From assembly GCA_018398765.1 (NCBI GenBank), contig JAHBMJ010004407.1:16753-80752 (forward strand): a DNA stretch of 64,000 nt, in the 5' to 3' direction. The notes beneath the pieces were generated by a model, which ran no database searches, was not told where the DNA came from, and saw nothing but the letters and a program-made list of their open reading frames with translations. The position numbers were made by a program, and so were the translations under genes. The stretch's first letter is position 1, and every line of letters begins with the position of its first letter. This stretch comes from Chromera velia. Taxonomy: Eukaryota > Sar > Chromeraceae. Positions 23,578 through 36,300 of this stretch are shown here, in pieces.

Positions 23578-25807
23578 CAGCTTCCTCAGGCAGTCCTAAC
23601 ACACAGTGTGAAAACGCTGGTTGCCAAAAAGATCGGTAGGGATCGGTCGGTATCTAAAATTCAATTCTAGCATCACTCAGTAATTTGAGATTCGTTTGAA
23701 TTCATTTCAGTCAGTTCCGTACGTAGACTTCCGTCTCCTCTTGTGGATCTTTATGGATCTTTATATAAAAAACTAAATTTTAATCATCTTTCTCTTTATA
23801 AAGCTGGTTAAACCTTCTAGTAAACTTTATATAGAACTTATGTCTTAACTAGTGTCTTGATTTATATTTGGATGGTTTAAAAATTAAAAAAGACTAAAAT
23901 CAAATATTTAAAAAAAAAATCCGAAAAATGATGTTATGTTTTATTATTTGATTTTGATGTCCTACGCTCAGATGTGTTCTCTCACCACAAATCAACTCAG
24001 CTTTGCATCAACTCCCATTGATCCCTGAGGAGACGGCCTAAGAGCAACTACAAGAGAGAGTTTGCCTCCTTGCTCATAGAACAACCAGTTTAGCTCGATG
24101 ATTGGTATCCATCGTTCGATGGGGAAGCAAGTCTCACTTCTACACGATGCCATTCTGAAACCTTTTGACCAGAAGGAAGAGAGCACTAAGTCTTGCATTT
24201 GAGGAGAAAGATAGAGAAAGATGGAGAAGGAGACAGGAAACAGTTTTTGGCAGTTTTACAAACCTGTTCGGGGAACAGATGCCAGTTCTTAAGGGTTCCT
24301 CACCGACCTGCAGTTGGAGAGTACAAACAGTTAGCGCGCACTCGTGCTGAGTGCGAAAGACTGATAACGGGGTTAGACGGATAAGGTTTTCTCCCTTTTT
24401 GGGAAGTGGTTCCTGGAATGAGGACAAAGCCAAGCCAAGCTACCGTTTTTACCCATATCTTCAGCCGTCTCCGTTGTTCCACTACCGTCTGCTTCAAAAC
24501 AGGTAGGCTAGAAGGAGCTTTGGGGCGAGATATGAAGGTAAAAGGGCGCAATCTAACCTAGCCTATCAGAATAAAAGTTTTCTGGCTCTTTTTTCTTCTG
24601 ATTGAGCTAGATTTCGATAGAAAGAGGACAAGGCCACACGTTCTGTATAAGGATGTAAAACCACTCTGCCTTGCCATAGGAATTTAGTGAGTGGCCGTTA
24701 TGGAAAAGCTGTTCTTGCCTGTGTTATCTTCCTTTGTAGGAGAGGACTGCTCTAGCAGTGTGTCCAGCTGCATATCGAACCAGTCGAACGTTAGACGTTT
24801 ATTTATGGACCGATAGTAATGGTGAATGATGATGATGATATATTGATATAGTTAAAACTGATCTTCATGCAATATTTGATAACATTTAAAAATTTGATTA
24901 AAGATTTTAATTGTATATGATTTCATATCTTTTGCTAGATCTTTTGACTGCATGACAAAAAAATTTTAAAGCTTAACTAAGTCCAACAATAATATTTGGT
25001 AGATATCAATAAATAATTTTTGAAATGCGTACATTTTTTTTTTTAATTAGCAGACAAAGTTAGACAAAATAAAATATGCACAGAGTGTCACACACTATGC
25101 ATATTCAAATTTTCATTCATAAAAAAAAACTAGAAAAAAAACTATTGCAAAATCTAAGTATCAATAGATCATACCAGTGCACAAGAAAGGCTGTCCGGGC
25201 TCTAGTTACTTGTGGTTTTTTTAGCTAGTTGTTGATAGTTGTCGAGGGTGTGCATGGTGCTGCCGAATCTTGTGCTTATAGTGTTGCGCCATTGTTTGTG
25301 CCAGGCCATGTGTCACTTCTGGAGTGCGCGCGCTCGCGCGAATCAAGGCTTTTTTTTCATTTTCTTTTTTTTCATGCATTTTTGCTGGCCGCTGCATGCA
25401 GCTATGTATAGCATATGCAGTTTATTAATACAAGTCTCGATTGCGATTGCGGTCGATCGATTTGGCTGTTGATCATTCGTCAGGGCAAAGCTGTATATAT
25501 TCTCTTCCAAACAGAGGAAGGCCACAACAGATCTGATTTGAGGGACGGACCGGGCAGCGACAGTCTGCTTCCTTTGCTCTCGGCAATTTTTTGAGCCAAA
25601 AAAAATCAGAGACAAGTTCTTTCATTCACACGTTTCAGAACGCATGACAGGCAAGATCTAAAGCCGCAACGAGGCACCAAAACCTTTTTCTTGTGCTCGT
25701 TGTTTTGAGTTCAAGAAAGCCAGTGGTTTCTTTTGACGTAAGGCAAGCAGTAGGAAAAGAAAACATAAATCACAAGAGGCAGGAGCAAAGAATCAAAAGA
25801 CAACAAA
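23578..25807. other. Intergenic stretch, no gene recognised
   Basis: AT-rich DNA at 23,700-23,960 and 24,580-25,200 encloses a more complex patch (23,960-24,560). Short frames there (for example one ending GEYKQLARTRAECERLITG near 24,390) look weakly coding but have no start, splice sites or recognised family. The last 180 bases before 25,808 are presumed 5' leader of the CEP76-like gene. Confidence 0.5.
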
Positions 25808-27277
25808 ATGAACGCCTTGAGCAATGCGATGGCTTTGGGGAGTCTGAAGGGGAAAATCCAGCAGGGAGCTGATGCGGTGGTGAGCAAGACGAAGAAGAAG
25901 AAAAAGTCCAGCAAGAAGTCCAAGCAGGACAAAAATGAATCTGAGGGCTCTTCTTCGGAGTCGGAGGCTGAAAGGTCAACAACCGAAACAAATCAATATA
26001 TGCATAAAAAGAGACAGCCAACTCATTTCCTCTCTTTTCGTCATCCGCATTTTCCTTGTGAGTCACTATTCATTATTCTCACTAAAATGCTGCAGCAATG
26101 GGCATCAGGACAACGAGGAAACTGCGGAGGATGCCTCGGCGTCTGCCCAGGAGAGCGCTAAGGCCTCCACAGAACCTCCCGAGGAACCCGAGAACGTGAC
26201 AGAGGACACGAGAGACCTGGTGATATCAGAAGCAGAGTATGAGAAGAGAAGGAAGAGGCTGGCGAAGGAGTACTCGAAAGAGCGTGGCGATACAGAGGCA
26301 GAGAAGAGAACCTGGAGAACTCCCAGACGGTTCAAGTTCCACCTATCAGGCCTCAGACTGGAGAACCTTTCCAAAGACGAGAACGTGTGCGCGTGGATCG
26401 GTCCGTTTCTTCTTTCCTTCCTTTCCAGAGAAGAATCTATATGATTGGGAGCCCCTTGTGCCTCCACTATCTCTCAGTTTCGCCCACTTTCTCTCAAGTC
26501 CACACACGCCCAGGGTCAAATGCACAAACCCCCCCTCCACCCTTCATCCGAACCGCTATTCCTCTTTATACATCCAGAACTTTTCGTTAACATACCCTCT
26601 GCACTCTCTGCTCATCCTCGTGTCTGCAAGTTCACGACATGCACCTTTCTGTGTCTCCACGCAGACATGATGTTCGGGGGCACTCGCACGGAGTTCCGTG
26701 TCAGAGACAACAAGGGCACAGAGAGAGCCATTGCAGACGGCACCTTCGGGACTGTCATCAGAACGCATCACGCAGAAATTGCAGGTCGGTTGGCGAGGAG
26801 TGGGTGGGGACAATGGGGGAGCAGAGAAAGACAGAGTGTGATGGACAGAGAGAGAGAGGGAGTCTGCCTCATTAATTGACCGTGCGATCTTGTGAGGGGC
26901 AATCCTTAGGGGTTTCCTCTCCGTCTGCTTCCGGAAGGTCCTCCGAAAAGTGACCGGCAATCTGCTTTGCTACTTTCAGCACTGATCCTGGTTGCTCACA
27001 AAGACGCGTAGGCTCTCTTCCTGTCTCGATTTTGGCCGGCCTGCCTGCCTGCCTGCCCGCCTGCCTGACCAACGAATGATTGTCTCATTAACTGAATGGA
27101 CGAATGATTGACTGATTGATTGCAGCCGGAGAGGTGACGGAATTCTCCACCCAGGCCGAAGGCGAGTGGCGTGGGAATTATATGGACCTCGAGAGGGTCC
27201 GTCGGTGTTTGTTTATTTGTTCCTTCTTTCCTTCCTTCCTGCCTGCCTTCCTTCCTTCCTTCCTTTCTTTCTTTCTT

Positions 27278-27315
<38 letters not shown>

Positions 27316-30300
27316 TCCTTCCTTCCTTCCTTCCTTCCTTCCTTCGTTCCTTCCTTCCTTCCTTCCTTCCTTCCTTTCTTCCTTCCTTCCTTCCTTCCTT
27401 CCTTCCTTCCTTCCTTCCCTTCCTTCCGTTCTTTATTTGCTTGATTTTTTTTTTTTTGCATTTGTTTTTACGTGTCTTGTTTGTCGCTTTGCTTTTCACC
27501 TGATCTGAATCGAGCGGAGGAGGAAAAAATGTCCAAGAACAAAAGGAAGAAGATCAGACGTGAAGCAGGAGGAAAAGGTGTCAGAAACAGCCCGAACAAT
27601 TTTCTGAAGGGACACTTTATTCTTTCGTGGCCGCCGGCTCTTTTGCCATCTCTAAAACTCAGCTGAATGCCGGATATACTGCACGGTGAGAATAGAATTA
27701 AGGCATTCTGCTTAATTCCCGCATGTCTCGCCCCAGAGTGCAAGAATCAAGCAAAGGGTGTATATCGATGTATGACATATGTGCGCGAGCCTGCAGGAGA
27801 AGTTCCAGATTGACATCTGGAGCGTGGTCTCGAATGGAGTCAACAGACTGAAGGCACAGTACGAAAGTTCACTTTACCCTTTTGCTACGGGTGGGTGTTT
27901 ATGTGGCAGAGAGGGAAGACTCATACACAAAGAGGGTCGGAGAAAATCTTCCACACAAAAAACGAAAACTTCATTCCTACACACGGATCAAGAGAACAGG
28001 AAATAAACATTTGACCCGGTTCATTTGGAACGACTCCCATGTGCTAACTCCTGCTCGTCTTCGGACGTTTCTCATTTTCATTCTCGTCGAGAGAGTGATC
28101 AGCTCAAAAGCCCTACAGCATGAAAGCTCTGGTCTGAGGACCGCCCCGTTTGTCCTTTTCTTCTCTTTTCTTCTTTTCTGTCCTGGGAGTGTCTTCACTT
28201 AATTTCAGGCACTCATTCGTTTGCCCATAACGCGTTCTCTAAAAGCACTCTCTCTGCTTCCTGAACCTGCAGGGCGTCTGGCTCAGAGCTTCGTGATGGA
28301 GCGGGTGGTGGGGAAGAAGAGAACTGACGCGTTCCGAATTTCCTTCCAGGTACATTCATGCATTCACGGGGTTTACAAGTCTCCTCGTGTCTCATCATCC
28401 TCTATCTTCTGTCGCTTTTTTTTTATGATTTTGGTATCGCTCATATGGATGTGGTATGTCCACCAAAGAGGAAACAATCACAGGAAGGCCCCCACTAGAC
28501 TGTGAGGGGAGCACGAAAGTGAAATGATGGCTTCAGCACTTTCAGAGAGCTCGATGAGTCACGAATTTGTGTACACAGACTCAGAAAGCACATGTGCATC
28601 CTATCTCTGCACAATAATTTCTGCAGCTTTTGTTCCAGGAGATTTTTGACTTCGAGTTAGAGCTCTCTGAGTGGAAGCTCAGTGGCCTCATCCCTCTTGA
28701 CGGTGCAAAGGAGGTGGCAGAGGGGAGGGCTGCAGGGGAAGATGACGACGATGACGACGTGAGTTGCCTTGCTTTTCTTCTGTCGGTGTGAGAGAATCAG
28801 CCAAATACATGAGCTTCATGAGCATGCTGGCAGACGTTCTTGTGGTGACCTTTGCTCATCTCATTGTTCCTTTCGCTCTTTTCATCCTTGTGAATCGATT
28901 TGAAGCGTGTGTGCACAGAAGGACCCTTCACAAAAGGTGTGCAAACATTCCTGTGAGAGGAACTATCTGCGCTCTGCTCCTTCTTATTGCTCTCTGGTCG
29001 TTTTGTACTATCTCACCTTCACTCGCCCCTCCCCTGTTCTTCTCTCTTTCTAGCACCTGGATTGTCTCCTCTGAATGACGCACAAAGAGACAAACCAATG
29101 AATGCGGTTATGCCTGCATGCAGCTCGAGGCAATGGACGCCACCCCCCTCAGCAGAGGCCCCAGAGGCCTCTCACCTCGAAGCCCCGCTCCAGCTGCGGC
29201 GGCCCAAGGGCAGGCAGGGAACCCTTTCAGCATCACATCACCACTCGTGCAGAACATCAGCACAGACCCCAAACTCATTGTACGCATTCCTCTGCAGGTC
29301 CGTCGGTCGGTTGGTCGGTCGGTCAGATGGGAAGTCTGTCGGTGAGGGACAGGGATAGGAAGACAAGAACTTGTTTTCGATTCCGTTGTTCTCCTTTCTC
29401 TCCGCCTCTTTTCACATCACAAAATTATTTCATGCTTTTCCTTCGTCCAAGTCCCTCTGTGTTCTGTTCGCAGAGGCAATATGAAAAACAGAACCTTGAT
29501 GGGGGGGACCTATTCGTCCTTTCTCTGCAGAATCACTTGCTTTGATCCTCCCTTTTGCTTTCCTGCAGGGAGAGAACACCGCGCCAATGAGGGCTGCATC
29601 GATGGTCAGTGACAGGATTTGCAGTCCGTGTATTTGTCGCCCCAAAAGATACCTACCCATGATATGATTAATGAAAACCATTGGAGTGGACTGCGTGTGT
29701 GCCTTCGTTCTTCGACTATGCAATTTCGACCCCCCCTCCCCGGTCATTTGTCCGCTATTCCGTCCTCTGTCTGTCGTCCATCCGTCATTTTGAGAATTTC
29801 TCTGCCCATTTTCATCTTGAGCTTCAAGCATTTCTCACACGTACGCTTTCTTCCTTTTTTCCTTCCTTCTTTCCTTTCTTCCTTCCCTCCTTCCCCCCTT
29901 CCTCTTTCTTTCTTGTCAGGTCCGGTACCGCACTCTGAACCCTCGGTGGGACTCTCTTGGGGTGATCAGCTTTCGGTGCGTTCGTTGGCCTGCCTGTCTG
30001 TCTGATTTTTCCGTGATCACCCTTTTGTGTTCATTTTGCCGTTCTGTAAATCCCCGGGATTGCCCAGCTGTCCTTCTATTTTGCTACTAAAGGAAGAAAT
30101 TTCTGGTTTCATAATAATGGAGATAACAACTTGAAACTTATATGATGTGCGTTCTATCTTTTCAACGTGGCCGCCTTCTGTCTTTGCATTTCATTTTGTC
30201 TGCTTCTTCTCGACTAATCATCGATCTTCCTTGTGACTTTAATTTCTCTGTGTTTCTTTATTTGCGTTGCTTGCAGGGGCACAGCGTCGGATCTGGAGAA

Positions 30301-33300
30301 TGTGAAACTGGAGTACCGAGTGCTCGACGAGGATTCAACAAACGCAAAGGAAAGAATCTGGTCGCTCTTTTCAACACCTTCAAACATTATTGCAGAGGTT
30401 GGTTAAATTCGTGGGGGTGGGAATGCAAAGGACGGATCGATGTCTGTGTGCTGAGCACAAAGGGAAGAAGGACAGAAGAACGACGGACGGTCTTCGTTGG
30501 TTCCCAACCTGGAAGAAACTTCAACCACGCTCTCTCACTCCCTGTCCCGCACTGCGGGGGGATCGCTGTCGTTCGGCAAGTTTCTTCTGAAGATGCACAT
30601 GCATCATTCTTCATCTCCCATTTATTTCTTCTGCTCTTTGTTTTATGCAGGGTTCAATAGAGCTCAGAGGAGTTCTCGAGTACGGCTACGTGTCCAGCGA
30701 GCTGAAGCCGCCCAAGTGGGCCATCGCTCTCGCACAGTCCACAGGACCCTCAGCAGAGAGGGCGCTGACGTCCATGAACTTTGGGAAGATCGAGGGCAAA
30801 ATCTTTGCCTCCAACAGACCCAAATACCAGTCAGTCGGGCAGGGAGGAAGTGAATCGAATGATGCAAACATGCAAGGCTCGCTTGTGTTGTGTTCATCAG
30901 ACTTGGACGTTCTTTCTCCCTGAAATATGCAGGCATTTTCTAATTTGATTTCAATGGAACACGGCTGAGTTAGAAAAAAAACTCCCCCCTGGACCCGAAG
31001 AGTTTTTGTCGTGTCAAAACCTGACCTCCATCTGACTTCCTTTTTTTTCTCCCTCTCTTTTTTCCTGTACCCCATCATCATATGGGAGACAAGCAGAATG
31101 CACGACGAACGAAACGAGCGAGTACCGCATGTGTGTGTGTGCAGTCAATTTGGGAACGTTTGTGAGATAGAGAAGGGCCACTGCTACTTGATGATCAAGG
31201 TGGGCTGAGAGGAACCTTTGAGGGGAGGCAGCCCTGTGTGTGTTTGTGAGAGAGAGAGGGGGGTTGGGGTGCAAAAGAAATAGTGCCAGTGTGAGGGAAA
31301 GACAGTGTCTGAGCGTGAAAGCCGGCAAGAGAAGATCTGATCTCCTCATCCAGATGGATGATTTTATTGGTCTTCAAGCAGTACTGACGAGAAAAGAAGA
31401 GAGAGACTTCATGCATATTGCTCTTGGGTTCGTCTCTGCTCTGACTTTCAAAGTCCTCGCTTCTTCCAATTCACCGATTGAGTTCCTTACGTCAATTAAC
31501 TCCATTCCATTCCTCTGCAGATCATCAAGATTGACAAGCTGGTGACTCCAGACGAGAGGGAGACGGCAGACAGTTTTGTGGAGGTAGGTTCGTGGGGGGG
31601 GGGGCCTGCATGCATGGGGTGGTGGTACATGCAGTGCATGGGTGTTGTTGCCTGCCTATCTTGCTTGATACTACATGATGACGATCTAGGTCTTGCAAGG
31701 AGACAGGGCAGAGATGAAAGACAGACAGACAGACATAGACGTCTTTGTGGGTGGCTGCAGATGCAGGAAAGCAATTTTATCCCGACAACAATCTCATTTT
31801 TGGACCTCTTTCCGCATCTTTCCTGAGTTCACATCCACCTGCGTGTCTGTCTGCAGATCATGTACGACGGGGTTGCCGCAAAGACCCGACCCGTGGTTGA
31901 CTCTCTGGAGCCCCAGTACCACCAGGACCTGACCTTCGAGATCAAAGTCAGGGACGTGTCCACACCCTCGGCTGCAGAGATCAACGTGAGTGAGTGAGTG
32001 AGGACTGTCGGGGAGATCTTGACCTGCTTCTTTCTGCAAATTATTCTTGGGTCCCTGCTTCTTCCTTTTCTTCTCTGTATCCTTACGCTATTCCTTCCTT
32101 CGTTCTGTCCCTCCCTCTGTTATGGAAGCCGCTGTGTCTCCATTGAAAACGAAAACAGCTTCAATCATCCGACCAGCTCCCCATATACATCAATGTGTCA
32201 TGTGATCTTATGTTGAGCAGGCAAAGGGCCCAGTCGTCCTGGATGTGTGGGGAGTCGGGGGGGTGTCGAATGACCACCTTGGGTGGACTCAGTTCTCGAT
32301 TGCGGAGATCCTCTTCGAAGCCTCTGGAGCTGTAAGTCTTTCGTGAGGAGACCAGAATCATTTGGGATCAGTTTGAATAATCTGTGCGATCCTTCTGTCT
32401 GCTATCTGTCCGTCTTTGGAACGCTCTCTTTGAGACTTCCGACATTGACAATTTGGGAAGTAAGTGGAATTCCGGAGCAAAAATTGGAGAAAGACCTCAA
32501 TGAGCTCTTAGGCATAGCACCAACACAAAAGGAGATCAGCGCAGAGCTTCACTTGTTCCTGTCTCTGTGCACAGATCATTCCCATTTCCTTTGTTTGTTC
32601 CTGCCGACCTCTCGGACAAAATTTCGCCCTCTCTACTCCTTCAGTTTTCCTCTGACTCATGGACTGAATCGATATGAGGAGTTTGCTTCTCCTTTTCCAC
32701 CGTTCGACTTTTGTTTGAATACGTGCAGGAGAGAGAGATGGTGGAGAAGAAAGCGTGGGACCGAAAGAAAAAGAAAGAGGAGCCATACCTTGCCAGGTCG
32801 GGATGTCCGCTTTCGTGCTTACCTATTGCGGCGCTGGCATGTCTGCTTTGCAAAAGACTTTCCACTTCCTTGAGGCTTTCCTTTGCATGCTTTTTTCTAT
32901 TTCGTGATTCTGTTTTGCCTCTCAACCTCCAAACTTTCAACCGAGGATTTCATTTCTGTCTGACAGGCAAAGATCACGACAAGGCAATTCTGAGAACCAA
33001 TCGATTTCATTTGTTTTTTCTCTGCAGGGTATTCAAAGCAAAGAAGAAGCTCCACTTGACAAGCGACAAAGAGAGAGACGCAGCAGAGGAGTCCCACATA
33101 TTCTTCGAGGTGCATTGGCCTTGTCTAGTTCCACTTTTCCGGCTGGTGTTTTTTTCTGGCCGCTACTTTCAACTGTCCACACCTGAGGTTTGCCTACGAT
33201 TGCAAAAGGCGCGACACAGAAAGTAAATCAAATTGATCAAAGTGGGTACGCAGATTCAGCAATCTCTCACCTCTCCTTGTTCAGCAGAGCAAGCATATCG

Positions 33301-36300
33301 CATCTCTATTCGTTGCTGTTTATGTAGACGGTGGAGTCACATTCTTTCCCGCCTTTTGTACCTTCCTGCCATCAGACATACGCCTGTCCGGCCATACACT
33401 GAATGCAGGCTTGGGTTGTTCCAGATCTGGGCAACATGACTGGGCTGGTGCAGGACTTCGCGAGGGGGGAGCAGCAGCTGCCTGCGTTTGTGAGGGAGAA
33501 GTGGCCCTCTCTTCTGGAGACCTGGTTGACGGTCACGCGGTCTGTGGCTCTGCCTGGAAGATCAGTCTCAGTCTGCGTATGTATCTTGTTCATTCCTTTT
33601 TGGGATTGTCGAGAGGGTCTTTCTTTGCAAAGATAGAAAGGTTGGAGAGAGGGGAAGAGGGGAGGGGAGCGGGAGAGTGACTGAAGTGCACAGATAACGT
33701 AAGTAAGAAAGAGGTTGTACGAACAAGTGAACCAATTATCAGATAAGGAGAAAGGAAGGACAAGTAGAAGCGACGGTAGGCCGACAGGGAAAAAAGGTGT
33801 GTAAGCATGGACACTTTGTGGCACCGCACACCTGCTTGTTGTTTTCCCTCTTCCTGTATTTGCTTCTCTGCAGAAGTTTCCAAGTTCAGGCAAACGACCA
33901 ACGTGGTCGCACCCACTGGCTCCCCCAGTTTCTGTGTGAGCTTCGACCGCCCCGGCAACTGGAGAGACCGAATGCGATTTACTCTTTTGTTCGGTCAGTC
34001 GATTCAGGCATGGGCGTGTACACTTCTTTGTGCTTGAACCCGGACGCTTTTGTCTCTTCACGTCGTGTTCGATGCGTTAATTCGACTTCTTCTTATTCGT
34101 TTGGTCATTTCGTTCCCTCCTTTTTTCTTCATCCGTCCCCTTCCAACATTTGCTTCAGTCTCTGGACCCCCATTTGAATTGAATTTTTGTTTTGTTTTTT
34201 ACACTTGAACGTGACTGCAAGCAGAGCAGTTCCCTTTTCCACCGAGAGGAGTGTCCACTGGACGACCCCCGAGTTCCTCCTGAACCTCATGAGGGGAACA
34301 GCTGTGGACCATTGTCTGCTTCACGCGTCTCTCCTTCTGTCAGTCAGTCAGCACTACTGTCTGCTTCACGCGTCTCTCCTTCTGTCAGTCACTGTCTGCT
34401 TCACGCGTCTCTCCTTCTGTCAGTCAGTCAGCACTACTGTCTGCTTCACGCGTCTCTCCTTCTGTCAGTCAGTCAGCACTACTGTCTGCTTCACGCGTCT
34501 CTCCTTCTGTCAGTCAGTCAGCACTACTGTCTGCTTCACGCGTCTCTCCTTCTGTCAGTCTGTCAGCACTACTGTCTGCTTCACTCACGCGTCTCTCCTT
34601 CTGTCAGTCAGTCAGCACTACTGTCTGCTTCACGCGTCTCTCCTTCTGTCAGTCTGTCAGCCAGCCAACCAGGCACAAAGTGCGGGTCAGACACTCCGTC
34701 ACTCAGAAGGGAAACACTCATATGGGTTGACAGACAAGGTGGACGAAGTGGCGAACTTGCAGATGCTAAAAAGGGCTCGGAGAAACACGAAGTTTTGCGT
34801 GTTTAACTGTGGAATGACACCACTGCTCCTTTTTGTCACGATGGAGGACCTTCTTGATGTCTGCATCTTCCCGCCTGCCATTGTGGCCATTTGATCCACA
34901 CCTCTAGAGGGTCTCTGATGGCACCCTTGTTCGTTCTTCTGTATCGCCTCCTTGTCTTCTGTCTGATTCGTTAATTCTGAGTGAGTCTGCATGCATGCAG
35001 AGGCCTCCCGAGTCCCGCATTTGTGTGTTTGGGGACTCTGTGGAACAGACAGCCGCACGCATGGGTGATGACATTCGAGGAGGACGGCTGGTCAGTCGGG
35101 GAGAGGAGAGACAAGTGGAAGGGAGGGTGAACCGGCGCATTGACTTGGCAGGCACGCAGCAGATAGCCAGACACGAATAGAACAGGCAGAGGGGAGAGTA
35201 CAAAAAGACACAAGCGAAAGGACAAAAATGAAGAGAGAGCAATGGGCACTTCTGCTCATTTCCTCATCTGCGTATGTTGGTGTGATTCGTGGGATGCCAT
35301 GCTTGCTGATGATTTTCTTCTGTGCTTCTTCACCATCACACTTACCTGAATGCAGCGTCGTCTTCTGGGACACTGCAAAGGGGGAGGTGTACGAGCTTCC
35401 AGACAGGTGCGTCTCCCTGCTTTGCTTTGCCAACCAAGAGTGGAAGAAAAAGTTTGCATGTTTATTGCGACCGCCCTCTTTGTTTGCTTTGTCTTCCGGT
35501 TCGTTCTCGTCCCGCGTTCCCAATCTAACTATGGTATTTTTTGATTGAATTCCTGATCTAGAGAGCATCCGATGTTATATTTCTCCTCGACAACAACTAA
35601 CATACACCAAGACATTATAAATGCCCGCCATGCCTGCAGATTTGCAGACCACGATCGATTCCTCATCTATATGTCCAGCTTTGTGGACTCAGACTCCAAT
35701 TCGGCAGCAAGTCAGTCAGTCAGTCAGTCAGTCAGTCAGTCAGTCAGAAGATCGGCAGCGGAGAGGGGCTTTGTGGCTCGTGTGTGTGGGAGATACTTGC
35801 TTGCACATACGCGTCGGCACACGCTAGCAGAAGCTCTGCTGGAGTCCGCACATCCTCCGAGTGTCACGTTGTGTATGTCAAAAACATTTTTGTTCTTTGT
35901 TGTGTTTCCTTTCGCTGGTATGTAGTCCGTTCAGATCAGTAGAGTTACTGGATGTGCTTGCAAGGGAATATCATTGTGTCTGTCCGCCCACCACTTCGCC
36001 TGCGGGTCTGCCCTTCTGTCTGTTCTGTGTGTCTATGATCGCTTCCTCTGCGAGTCTTTGTCCCTGTCTAATTTATCCATCAGAGACTGAATCGGTTCCT
36101 TGATCTCTGCATTGCCTGATGAATGTTGCAGACAAACAAAGGAGACAAAGCGAATTCCGCCGCAGACGCAAGCTGATGAAGGACATCCAATCCAGAGCGG
36201 CTGGGGGAGACGGTCGCAGGGCAACCTTGTCAGTCGACCTGATGCCTGCCTCTTAGCCTCTTACTCCTTCCTCCCCCTTCTCTTTGGGTGTATTTTCTTT

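Noticed and set aside
26996-27508. Plus- and minus-strand frames through the CTTC run
   Set aside because: Microsatellite in an intron of the CEP76-like gene.
29474-29530. Possible extra exon (RQYEKQNLDGGDLFV)
   Set aside because: Acceptor is present but no convincing donor, and the flanking exons join in phase without it.
34187-34894. 235-residue frame through the 45-bp repeat, and possibility of a CRISPR array
   Set aside because: The units are contiguous without unique spacers, so it is not CRISPR. Only the first part (to 34338) is a supported exon.
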